Positions 1 through 5,728 of a stretch of 6,174 nt of DNA are shown here, one piece after another (positions within the stretch are counted from its first letter, which is position 1; every line of letters begins with the position of its first letter). This stretch comes from Flectobacillus sp. (GTDB lineage: Bacteria; Bacteroidota; Bacteroidia; Cytophagales; Spirosomataceae), in NCBI GenBank assembly GCA_029865665.1, contig JARXAV010000036.1, positions 1-6,174 of the forward strand, written 5' to 3'. The translations under genes were made by a program, and so were the position numbers. The notes under the pieces are model-generated. The model saw nothing but the letters and a program-made list of their open reading frames with translations. It searched no databases and was not told the DNA's origin.

Positions 1-616
1 TTCTGGCTACTTCCTGAAACCATGCAACCACTTGGTATTTATAATTGCTTTCTTCTATACTTGTTTCAAGTCCATTTTTACCTGTGAATTTAATGATTAA
101 CCATAAAATAACTCCCAGAATGAAACCAAAAAAGATGAATAAGGGATGGTACAAAGCTAGTAGTATTAAGCCCAAAAAGATTTGAATAACGGCAATCGGA
201 ATATCTAGTAATAGCTTTTGAATCCCTTTTTGAATATTGAGTGTATCAAAAAAGCGGTTCACTTTTTCGGGTAAATAATACAAATCGGCTTTGTATAAAT
301 CTACTTGAGGTAGTGTTTGTGAAAACTCAAAAGCAAAATGTGTAAACAACCGTTGCTGAATCTTTTCAATTACTTTCATTTGATTTACTTGAAAAACCCC
401 AACTCCAAAAACACCCATCACTACCAAGAATATAAGGATATAAATAGATGTAACCATAGATGCCCCCAGTACAAAACTGATAATTGCTTGAATACCAATA
501 GGGACGCTTAATTCCACTAGACCACCTAGGATGGCATAAAAGTAAATAGAAAAAAGGTCGCTCTTGTCTAGGTTAAGTAATGCCCAGAGTTGATGAAGTG
601 TTTTTTTGTTTTCCAT
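1..616 (-). CDS. ABC exporter membrane subunit, type 1 secretion-like (N-terminal part, cut by window edge)
   Basis: The minus strand is open from an ATG at 616 to the left edge: 205 codons plus one base, with no stop. The product begins MENKKTLHQLWALLN and has four clear hydrophobic segments at about residues 22-48, 56-78, 136-156 and 158-176. Between segments two and three lies a hydrophilic stretch with VIEKIQQRLFTHFAFEF (residues 82-98), the kind of cytoplasmic loop seen in exporters of the type 1 secretion/LapB/bacteriocin group; LSVPIGIQAIISF (36-48) also fits that group. There is no C39 peptidase domain in front of the membrane domain. The ATP-binding domain should lie beyond the window, so the ABC assignment rests on the membrane part only. 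An in-frame ATG at 622 (MIMEN) is an equally possible start; neither has a good Shine-Dalgarno. It is divergent from a TetR-type gene, which suggests repression by it. HlyD and TolC partners could lie further left. The substrate is unknown. Confidence 0.72.
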   Translation of the reverse strand, partial: MENKKTLHQLWALLNLDKSDLFSIYFYAILGGLVELSVPIGIQAIISFVLGASMVTSIYILIFLVVMGVFGVGVFQVNQMKVIEKIQQRLFTHFAFEFSQTLPQVDLYKADLYYLPEKVNRFFDTLNIQKGIQKLLLDIPIAVIQIFLGLILLALYHPLFIFFGFILGVILWLIIKFTGKNGLETSIEESNYKYQVVAWFQEVAR

Positions 617-758
617 AATCATGCTATTTTTTGGTAAAGATATAAATACTTTCCATAACGATAGTAAAGCTATTATTAATAATTGTAAAAATATTTTATA
701 TAATACTAACGCTATCATTATCGATATTATTACTATTTTTACCAAAAATATAGAAGAT
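617..758. promoter_or_regulatory. Divergent control region between exporter and TetR-type gene
   Basis: This very AT-rich region of 142 bases must hold the promoters of both divergent genes and probably the repressor's operator. Visible symmetry: TATTTTT-ACC-AAAAATA at 734-750 (perfect 7-base arms), a related copy in the other orientation at 625-642 (TATTTTTTGGTAAAGATA), a 12-base palindrome ATTATTAATAAT at 672-683, and TATCGATA at 719-726. On the minus strand TATCTTTA (642-635) resembles the Bacteroidota -7 box TAnnTTTG, and on the plus strand TATTTTTA (734-741) does so too, but neither has a convincing -33 element. Which palindrome is the operator cannot be decided from the sequence, and A/T palindromes are expected by chance in such DNA. 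Confidence 0.45.
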
Positions 759-1430
759 ATGGATTTTAAACTGTCATTTCGTGTAAACGAGGCTATTTGC
801 CTGAAAGACCCTGAGGGGACAGATTTGGGTAGAAGGATTGTGAAGCATAGTATTGACTTGATTAATGAATTAGGTTTTGAAGCCTTTACATTCAAAAAGT
901 TGGCACTTGAGATAGCTACTACTGAAGCCACAATTTATCGGTACTTTGAGAATAAGCATCGTTTATTACTATATATCACTAATTGGTATTGGTGTTACAT
1001 GGAGTTTATGGTCGATTTTCATTTACAAAATCTTCATGACCCAGCCATTAAAATAAAAGCCATTATTCAATTGTTAACCCACGAGTTTCCAGAAAGTTCT
1101 GGGGGCTTGGATTATAATAAAAAGTATTTGAACCAAATTGTAATCTCAGACAGTAGCAAGGTTTATTTAGTAAAGGATGTTGCAGAAATTAATAAAAGCG
1201 AAGTCTTTAAGCCTTACAAAGACTTGTGTGCGAAAATTGCGGATGTAATTGTAGAATACAGTCCGAACTATGCTTTTCCGAAGTCATTAAGCAGTACCTT
1301 GATTGAGACAGCTCATCATCAACAGTATTTTGCTCAGTATTTGCCTCGATTAACGGATGTGACTTCAAGTAATGAACATAAATTTGCAGAACAATTTTTA
1401 GAACAATTGGTCTTTAAGGTTCTACAGTAG
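759..1430 (+). CDS. TetR/AcrR-family transcriptional regulator
   Basis: This 223-residue protein has the usual TetR length. The DNA-binding domain covers about residues 25-72: a first helix (RRIVKHSIDLINELGF), then FTFKKLALEI as helix 2 and TEATIYRYFENKHRLL as the recognition helix. The IYRYFENK pattern is the hallmark of the family. The remaining 150 residues, rich in aromatic and hydrophobic residues, should form the ligand-binding and dimer domain; that part diverges in the family and the ligand cannot be read. I chose the ATG at 759. The frame stays open back to a TTG at 606, but that extension is low-complexity Asn/Ile-rich sequence, overlaps the start of the divergent gene and is not typical of TetR proteins. 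No clear Shine-Dalgarno is present; AGAAG lies very close to the start. Its position back-to-back with an ABC exporter suggests that it represses that exporter and itself (inference). Confidence 0.88.
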   Translation: MDFKLSFRVNEAICLKDPEGTDLGRRIVKHSIDLINELGFEAFTFKKLALEIATTEATIYRYFENKHRLLLYITNWYWCYMEFMVDFHLQNLHDPAIKIKAIIQLLTHEFPESSGGLDYNKKYLNQIVISDSSKVYLVKDVAEINKSEVFKPYKDLCAKIADVIVEYSPNYAFPKSLSSTLIETAHHQQYFAQYLPRLTDVTSSNEHKFAEQFLEQLVFKVLQ

Positions 1431-1435
1431 GAGGG

Positions 1436-1477
1436 AGACAGTACAATTTTTGAAAATAACATAGATGGTACTTGTCT
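1436..1477 (+). repeat. Imperfect inverted repeat in the tetR 3' untranslated region
   Basis: AGACAGTAC (1436-1444) can pair with GTACTTGTCT (1468-1477) with one bulged base, enclosing a loop of about 23 A/T-rich bases. It starts five bases after the stop codon and ends directly before the terminator stem. It may be a 3' UTR stem stacked on the terminator, or chance. Confidence 0.3.
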
Positions 1478-1478
1478 A

Positions 1479-1533
1479 AATTTAAAAAGGGTTGCAATAG
1501 CTGTTTTAGCGTAGTTGCAACCCTTTTTAAATT
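1479..1533 (+). terminator. Long-stem intrinsic terminator after the TetR-type gene (probably bidirectional)
   Basis: Two 19-base arms pair perfectly: AATTTAAAAAGGGTTGCAA at 1479-1497 and its complement at 1515-1533. The GC-rich core is GGGTTGC/GCAACCC, flanked by A5 on one side and T5 on the other, so the hairpin works as A-tract/stem/U-tract in either direction. The 17-base loop contains a small inner pairing (GCT 1500-1502 with AGC 1508-1510). It lies 48 bases after the tetR stop and beyond the tRNA terminator on the opposite strand, so it separates the two convergent units. Confidence 0.85.
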
Positions 1534-1542
1534 ATAAGACAT

Positions 1543-1573
1543 AAAAAAAGCCCAACCTTTCGGATGGGCTTTC
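1543..1573 (-). terminator. Intrinsic terminator of the tRNA-Ser transcript
   Basis: Read on the minus strand, AAAGCCCATCC, a GAAA tetraloop, and GGTTGGGCTTT form a stem with a single T-T mismatch, followed by a run of T (plus-strand A-run 1543-1549). It begins about seven bases beyond the tRNA discriminator base, so the tRNA appears to be a single-gene transcript. Confidence 0.9.
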
Positions 1574-1579
1574 TCTCAG

Positions 1580-1664
1580 TAGAGAGCGAGGGATTCGAAC
1601 CCCCGGACCTGTTACAGTCAACAGTTTTCAAGACTGCCGCAATCGACCACTCTGCCAGCTCTCT
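1580..1664 (-). tRNA. tRNA-Ser(UGA): tRNA-Ser, anticodon UGA
   Basis: On the minus strand the cloverleaf reads: acceptor AGAGAGC pairing with GCTCTCT (seven pairs); D-arm region GCAGAGTGGTCGATTGC; anticodon stem GCAGT/ACTGT with loop CTTGAAA, anticodon TGA at 1630-1628; long variable arm TGACTGTAACAGGTCC, which folds as GAC-TG/CA-GTC with one bulged G; T-arm GGGGG-TTCGAAT-CCCTC. The long variable arm and UGA anticodon identify serine, reading UCA and other UCN codons. The 3' CCA is not encoded. The base at the discriminator position is A (1580), whereas bacterial serine tRNAs usually have G there, and the first pair is A1-U72 rather than G-C. Total length with the discriminator is 85 bases. 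Confidence 0.96.
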
Positions 1665-1697
1665 ATTTGTGTGTGACATTGTTGTTGTTTGATGATG

Positions 1698-1728
1698 CAA
1701 AATTAGGCGTTTGAAATTTAATATGCAA
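1698..1728 (-). promoter_or_regulatory. Promoter of tRNA-Ser, Bacteroidota -33/-7 type
   Basis: On the minus strand TTG (1728-1726), 20 bases, then TAATTTTG (1705-1698) matches the Bacteroidota housekeeping consensus TTG-N19/20-TAnnTTTG fully in the -7 box. Transcription would start near 1691, leaving a 5' leader of about 27 bases before the mature tRNA. Confidence 0.75.
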
Positions 1729-1785
1729 GTCTTTGAGTGAAAAAAAATGTATTTTTTTGAATGAAAATGTCTTTGTCTTTGATAA

Positions 1786-1802
1786 TCAGTAAGATATACT
1801 GA
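1786..1802 (+). repeat. Small perfect hairpin followed by a T8 run
   Basis: TCAGTA (1786-1791), a five-base loop (AGATA) and TACTGA (1797-1802) form six perfect pairs. The sequence continues AAA then T8. The stem is too weak for a strong terminator, but it sits 22 bases before a better one. It may be part of a small structured RNA. Confidence 0.35.
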
Positions 1803-1823
1803 AAATTTTTTTTGATTAAATGT

Positions 1824-1853
1824 CCCTTGAAATGCTATTCAAGGGTATTTTTT
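1824..1853 (+). terminator. Terminator-like hairpin with no assigned gene
   Basis: CCCTTGAA (1824-1831), loop ATGCTA, TTCAAGGG (1838-1845) gives eight perfect pairs, followed by TATTTTTT. On the plus strand this is a fair intrinsic terminator. No plus-strand gene lies between the tRNA and this site, and the TetR transcript should already have ended near 1533. It could end a short RNA or act in an upstream leader of the PBP gene. Confidence 0.5.
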
Positions 1854-2009
1854 AATAAATTTTACAATAGATGAGTGAATTTTATGTTATTCAAACGTTA
1901 TGTTTTTTTTACCCCAAAAAGATTGGCCGTCATTTTAGAGATTTCTTTTCCAGAAACTTGAAAAAATGTCGTAACTTGTCGCTTATTTTATCCCTGATAA
2001 GTCTAGTAT

Positions 2010-4622
2010 ATGATGATTAGATTAAAGAATTTTTTTCAGAACCTTGGAATGGCCTTTCATTCAGCCTATAAAGCTGTTTTAGGCCTATTATGGTCTATCG
2101 TAAAAAAAATAGTACAAGTCATTTTCGGCAAGCAAAAGGCCTTCGAATTACAATCCTTCCTTGATTCAATTCCTGAAAGAAAAGAAGCTCTGATTGATTC
2201 CTTAGGGATTAATAGGGATTCTGAATACTATCCGATTGTAAAACGTTTATGGAAATTATTTTCTAGAACTGTATTGGCGGGTGTATTTTTTATCTTTTGT
2301 GTTGAGACTAACTTTTTATGGCTTACGGGCGAACTCCCATCTGTAGGCGAACTTCAAAATCCTAAATTATCTCAGTCTTCTGAAATTTACTCAGCAGATG
2401 GTGTCTTGCTTGGAAAGTTTTTTCAAGAAAATAGAACGCCAGTTAAAACCTACAAAGAACTTTCTCCGTATTTAACAAAGGCCCTAGTTGCTACCGAAGA
2501 TGCCCGTTTTTATAAACACTCAGGTATTGATATTCGTGCAATGGCTGGTGTGGCGGTTGGAATCTTCAAAGGTGGAGAAAGAGGGGGCGGTAGTACGATT
2601 ACGCAACAGCTTGCTAAAAACCTGTTTAAGACTCGTAAGAAAGAAGGATTAGCCAAAAAGGGCTTGTTGGGATTTGTTCCTGTGGTAAAAACGCTTGTTA
2701 TTAAGACAAAAGAATGGCTTACTGCTATTAAATTAGAACGGTATTATACGAAAGATGAAATTATTCTTTGGTATCTGAACACCGTTGACTTTGGTAGTAA
2801 TGCCTATGGAATTAAAGTAGCTGCCAAACGCTATTTCAATACATCGCCAGATAGTTTGAATTTGCAGGAAGCTGCCGTGTTGATTGGGATGCAAAAAGCA
2901 ACTACAACATACAATCCGATTCGTTATAGAGATAAACCTTTGGAAGAGAATAAGTCGTGGAAACGCAGAAATACGGTATTGGCTCAGATGGTTAAGTATA
3001 AGTATTTAACTCAGGCAGACTATGATTCACTTGCTCCGCTACCGATTGTCTTACGTGAAAAAGAGGAATCACCTTACGATGGTAATGGAAACTATTTCAA
3101 AGTAGCAGTTGCCAAATATTTGAACGAATGGGCAGAGAAGAATGGCGTTGAAATTGATTTATATCGTGATGGCTTGAAGATTGTTACAACCATTGATTCG
3201 CATTTACAGATGCACGCAGAAGATGCCGTTTCGGAAGGAATGCGAGCTACTCAGAAGGTATTTGATAGTCAGTGGTCTGGTAAAAACCCATGGGCAGATG
3301 AAAAAGGGGTAGAAATCCCTGGATTCATAGATACCGTAGCTAAAAGAACAGATTATTACCGTACGTTGGTGAAGAAATTCCCTAGTAATCAAGATTCTGT
3401 TTGGTATTACATGAAGAATGTGAAACGTAAAATGTGGGTGTATTCGAACACAGGGCGTGGAGAAGAACAACGTGAAATGACGGCTTATGACTCAATCCGC
3501 TATTATAAACGCTTTTTACAAGCGGGTATGATGACCTTAGATCCGTACACAGGCCACATCAAAGCATGGGTTGGAGGTTTAGACTTTAAATACTTCAAAT
3601 ATGACCACGTTAAGCAAGGAAAACGTCAGCCAGGTTCTACGTTTAAGCCTTTTGTTTATACTGCAGCAATCGACGGCCCTAAAGATTTGTCTCCTTGTTA
3701 TGAAATGAGAGACGAACCTTTTGAAATAGAAGTAGAAGAAAAAGGAGAAGTCAAAATCTGGAAACCAAATAATGCAGACGGACGCTTTACGTATTCAAGA
3801 ATGCCTATTAAGCGTGCTTTGGCAAAATCAATTAACTCGATTACCGCAAAGTTAACCGATGAAGTAGGGGCAGATACCGTGATGTATTATGCCAGAACGA
3901 TGGGGATTGACAGTTATATGCAACCCGTTGCATCCATTGGTTTAGGTTCTTTTGACGTGTCTCTTTATGAAATGGTAGGGGCTTATAGTGCCTTTATCAA
4001 TGAAGGTTTACATGCAGAACCGCTTTTGGTTATGGAAATTCAAGATGAAAATGGAAATGTAATTCAACATTTTGACCCTGAGATTAAGCGAGTTATCAAG
4101 AAAGAATCGGCTATGTTGATGCGTACCATGTTAGAAGGAACAATTTATGATGGAGGAACGGGTAGTAGTTTGCTTTGGGGCGATGGCTCTAGGTTAATGC
4201 CGGCCGAAAATCGTTATCAACCTGCTTTTGCAGGAAAGACGGGTACAACCTCTAACCATTCAGACGGTTGGTTTATCGGGATGACCCATAACCTCATTAC
4301 GGGTGTTTGGGTAGGTGGTGATGACCGCTCAATTCACTTCCGAACAGGAGCTTATGGCGAAGGTTCGAAAACAGCAATGCCGCTATACAAACGATTTATG
4401 TTGAAAGTGATTGATGATAAAGACTTGAAAATGTATCGTCCTGTTGCTTTTGATCGGATAGATCCAAAAAGATTTAGTAAAAATGTGAATTGCTTAGGCA
4501 CGTATGGGCCACCAAGAGAAGGAAATGCGGTAGGTGATAGTACTTCTATCTTTGGAGATTCCCTAGTTGCTCCACGTTATCAGAATCCAAATCCTGATGC
4601 AATTGTAGATTCGATTCGTTAA
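2010..4622 (+). CDS. mrcA: Penicillin-binding protein 1A, bifunctional peptidoglycan synthase (class A)
   Basis: This 870-residue inner-membrane enzyme polymerises lipid II into glycan strands and cross-links the stem peptides. Order: a cytoplasmic N-terminal extension of about 84 residues with an amphipathic stretch near 20-40; one membrane anchor at about 86-106; GT51 glycosyltransferase with EDARFYKHSG (163-172, catalytic Glu163), GGSTITQQLAKNLF (193-206), KTKE (second catalytic Glu235 by alignment) and YLNTVDFGSNAYGI (from 255); then the transpeptidase, entered at GLKIVTTID (388-396), with STFK (543-546, nucleophile Ser543), SIN (607-609) and KTGT (743-746). All catalytic motifs are intact. 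About 25 extra residues lie between GT51 motifs two and three, and about 95 residues (408-500) interrupt the start of the transpeptidase part, as in Bacteroidota homologues I remember. Starts at 2010 or 2013 (MM) are both possible. hemF follows after 10 bases. Confidence 0.96.
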   Translation: MMIRLKNFFQNLGMAFHSAYKAVLGLLWSIVKKIVQVIFGKQKAFELQSFLDSIPERKEALIDSLGINRDSEYYPIVKRLWKLFSRTVLAGVFFIFCVETNFLWLTGELPSVGELQNPKLSQSSEIYSADGVLLGKFFQENRTPVKTYKELSPYLTKALVATEDARFYKHSGIDIRAMAGVAVGIFKGGERGGGSTITQQLAKNLFKTRKKEGLAKKGLLGFVPVVKTLVIKTKEWLTAIKLERYYTKDEIILWYLNTVDFGSNAYGIKVAAKRYFNTSPDSLNLQEAAVLIGMQKATTTYNPIRYRDKPLEENKSWKRRNTVLAQMVKYKYLTQADYDSLAPLPIVLREKEESPYDGNGNYFKVAVAKYLNEWAEKNGVEIDLYRDGLKIVTTIDSHLQMHAEDAVSEGMRATQKVFDSQWSGKNPWADEKGVEIPGFIDTVAKRTDYYRTLVKKFPSNQDSVWYYMKNVKRKMWVYSNTGRGEEQREMTAYDSIRYYKRFLQAGMMTLDPYTGHIKAWVGGLDFKYFKYDHVKQGKRQPGSTFKPFVYTAAIDGPKDLSPCYEMRDEPFEIEVEEKGEVKIWKPNNADGRFTYSRMPIKRALAKSINSITAKLTDEVGADTVMYYARTMGIDSYMQPVASIGLGSFDVSLYEMVGAYSAFINEGLHAEPLLVMEIQDENGNVIQHFDPEIKRVIKKESAMLMRTMLEGTIYDGGTGSSLLWGDGSRLMPAENRYQPAFAGKTGTTSNHSDGWFIGMTHNLITGVWVGGDDRSIHFRTGAYGEGSKTAMPLYKRFMLKVIDDKDLKMYRPVAFDRIDPKRFSKNVNCLGTYGPPREGNAVGDSTSIFGDSLVAPRYQNPNPDAIVDSIR

Positions 4623-4632
4623 AAATTATTTT

Positions 4633-5529
4633 ATGATAAGTAAAGAAGAAATTAAAAGCTATTTTCAAGGATTACAGGATACTATTTGTGTAGCTCTTGA
4701 AAAAGCTGATGGAAAGGCTAGTTTTACCGAAGACCTTTGGGATCGTCCTGAAGGAGGAGGAGGTCGTTCGAGAGTAATTCAAGAGGGTAACGTCATCGAG
4801 AAAGGTGGTGTAATGTTTTCGGCTGTTTGGGGCGATCTACACGAGAAAATGTTGACCTCTATGGGCTTAACTGAAAAAGTTGATTTCTTTGCCACAGGGG
4901 TATCCATTGTGATTCATCCACAAAGCCCACAAGTTCCTATCATTCACATGAATGTTCGCTATTTTGAAATGTCGAATGGAACGTGTTGGTTTGGAGGAGG
5001 AATAGACCTTACACCTCATTATGTGGTTGAAGACGATGCTCGTTGGTTTCATCAGCAATTGAAGGATGCTTGTGATAAGCACGATGCAAACTATTATCCA
5101 AAGTTTAAGCAATGGGCTGATGATTACTTCTTTAATACACATCGTAATGAAACTCGTGGAATTGGGGGTATCTTTTTTGATTATCAAAAACCAGATGAAA
5201 ATCGAACTAAGGAGGAAATCTTTGATTTTGTGAAAAGTATTGGTGAAGCTTTTGCTCCGATATATACGCACTTTATGAATAAGAATGCGGCGTTAGATTT
5301 TACAGAAAATGAGAAAAACTTTCAATATTTAAGACGTGGTCGTTATGTAGAATTTAATTTGGTACATGACAGAGGCACAAAGTTCGGTCTTGAAACAAAT
5401 GGTAGAACCGAATCAATATTGATGAGTATGCCACCAATGGCCAAGTGGGTGTACAATTATCAGGTTGAACCTGATTCGGAAGAAGAAAAAACCTTGAACT
5501 TATTAAAAAAAGGAGTCAACTGGGTTTAA
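4633..5529 (+). CDS. hemF: Oxygen-dependent coproporphyrinogen III oxidase
   Basis: HemF oxidatively decarboxylates two propionate groups of coproporphyrinogen III to give protoporphyrinogen IX, using O2; it is a cytoplasmic homodimer in haem synthesis. The 298-residue length equals the family norm (about 300). Signatures are FATGVSIVIHP (86-96), IIHMNVRYFEM (103-113), WFGGGIDLTPHY (119-130), FFNTHRNETRGIGGIFFDY (166-184), YLRRGRYVEFNLVHDRGTKF (232-251) and GLETNGRTESILMSMPP (252-268). His95, His105, His140 and His170 appear to correspond, in order, to the conserved family histidines (alignment from memory). The start ATG lies 10 bases after the PBP stop with only A/T between and no Shine-Dalgarno, so translation and probably transcription follow from the PBP gene. 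A strong terminator follows. Use of the O2-dependent enzyme implies a host that makes haem in air; whether the anaerobic HemN/HemZ type is also present cannot be seen. Confidence 0.98.
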   Translation: MISKEEIKSYFQGLQDTICVALEKADGKASFTEDLWDRPEGGGGRSRVIQEGNVIEKGGVMFSAVWGDLHEKMLTSMGLTEKVDFFATGVSIVIHPQSPQVPIIHMNVRYFEMSNGTCWFGGGIDLTPHYVVEDDARWFHQQLKDACDKHDANYYPKFKQWADDYFFNTHRNETRGIGGIFFDYQKPDENRTKEEIFDFVKSIGEAFAPIYTHFMNKNAALDFTENEKNFQYLRRGRYVEFNLVHDRGTKFGLETNGRTESILMSMPPMAKWVYNYQVEPDSEEEKTLNLLKKGVNWV

Positions 5530-5547
5530 CTAGTTGATTGTTAGTGC

Positions 5548-5580
5548 AAAAGCCCTCGTAAAATACGGGGGCTTTTTTTT
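5548..5580 (+). terminator. Strong intrinsic terminator of the PBP-hemF operon
   Basis: AGCCCTCGTA (5551-5560), loop AAA, TACGGGGGCT (5564-5573) pair over ten positions with one T-G wobble, extended by A-T pairs outside, and followed by an unbroken T8 run. It begins about 20 bases after the hemF stop. Confidence 0.93.
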
Positions 5581-5655
5581 GTGTAAATATTTTTGAAAAG
5601 TATTGAATTTTATAAATAATTAATACTATAATTGCTTGAAAACTATCTATATACG

Positions 5656-5685
5656 TTTACTTTTTTACCAAAAAATGTTATCTTG
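5656..5685 (+). promoter_or_regulatory. Likely promoter of the LTxxQ-type gene
   Basis: TTTA (5656-5659), exactly 19 bases, then TATCTTG (5679-5685) resembles the Bacteroidota consensus TTTG-N19-TAnnTTTG, with one base off in the -33 box and a -7 box one T short. Transcription would begin near 5692, giving a leader of about 37 bases. The 19-base spacer contains the quasi-palindrome TTTTTTACCAAAAAA (5661-5675), well placed for a regulator to block or assist polymerase (inference). Confidence 0.5.
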
Positions 5686-5728
5686 TATTCGGATTTAAGT
5701 ATCCAAATAAATAACCCAGAAAAAATAT

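Larger units (their letters stand above)
1665..2009. other. 345-base non-coding gap between tRNA-Ser and the PBP gene
   Basis: I see no convincing reading frame here. From left to right it holds the minus-strand tRNA promoter (1698-1728), the tandem TGTCTTTG motif (1768-1775 and 1774-1781, each one base off a -7 box), a small hairpin (1786-1802), a terminator-like hairpin (1824-1853), a T8-ACCCC-A5 tract (1903-1920), direct repeats AACTTG (1955-1960 and 1973-1978) and TGTCG (1967-1971 and 1977-1981), and a short inverted repeat TTATC-CCT-GATAA (1988-2000) nine bases before the PBP start. The PBP promoter should lie in its right half; TAACTTG at 1972-1978 resembles a -7 box, but there is no good -33 element, so I do not annotate it separately. 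Confidence 0.6.

Noticed and set aside
606..758. An upstream extension of the TetR-type protein from a TTG at 606
   Set aside because: The added 51 residues are low-complexity Asn/Ile-rich sequence, would overlap the divergent gene's start and have no counterpart in TetR proteins. The ATG at 759 gives the normal domain layout.
2736..2790. Loss of a catalytic glutamate in the PBP glycosyltransferase (IILWYLN)
   Set aside because: The second catalytic Glu of GT51 enzymes lies in the earlier RKxxE-type motif, which here is KTKE with Glu235 present, so inactivation is not supported.
3204..3470. Minus-strand open frame of 88 codons within the PBP gene
   Set aside because: It lies wholly inside a well-supported gene on the other strand, and its product has no recognisable domain or sensible composition.
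4867..5271. Minus-strand open frame of 134 codons within hemF
   Set aside because: It is antisense to highly conserved hemF motifs and looks like a chance open frame.
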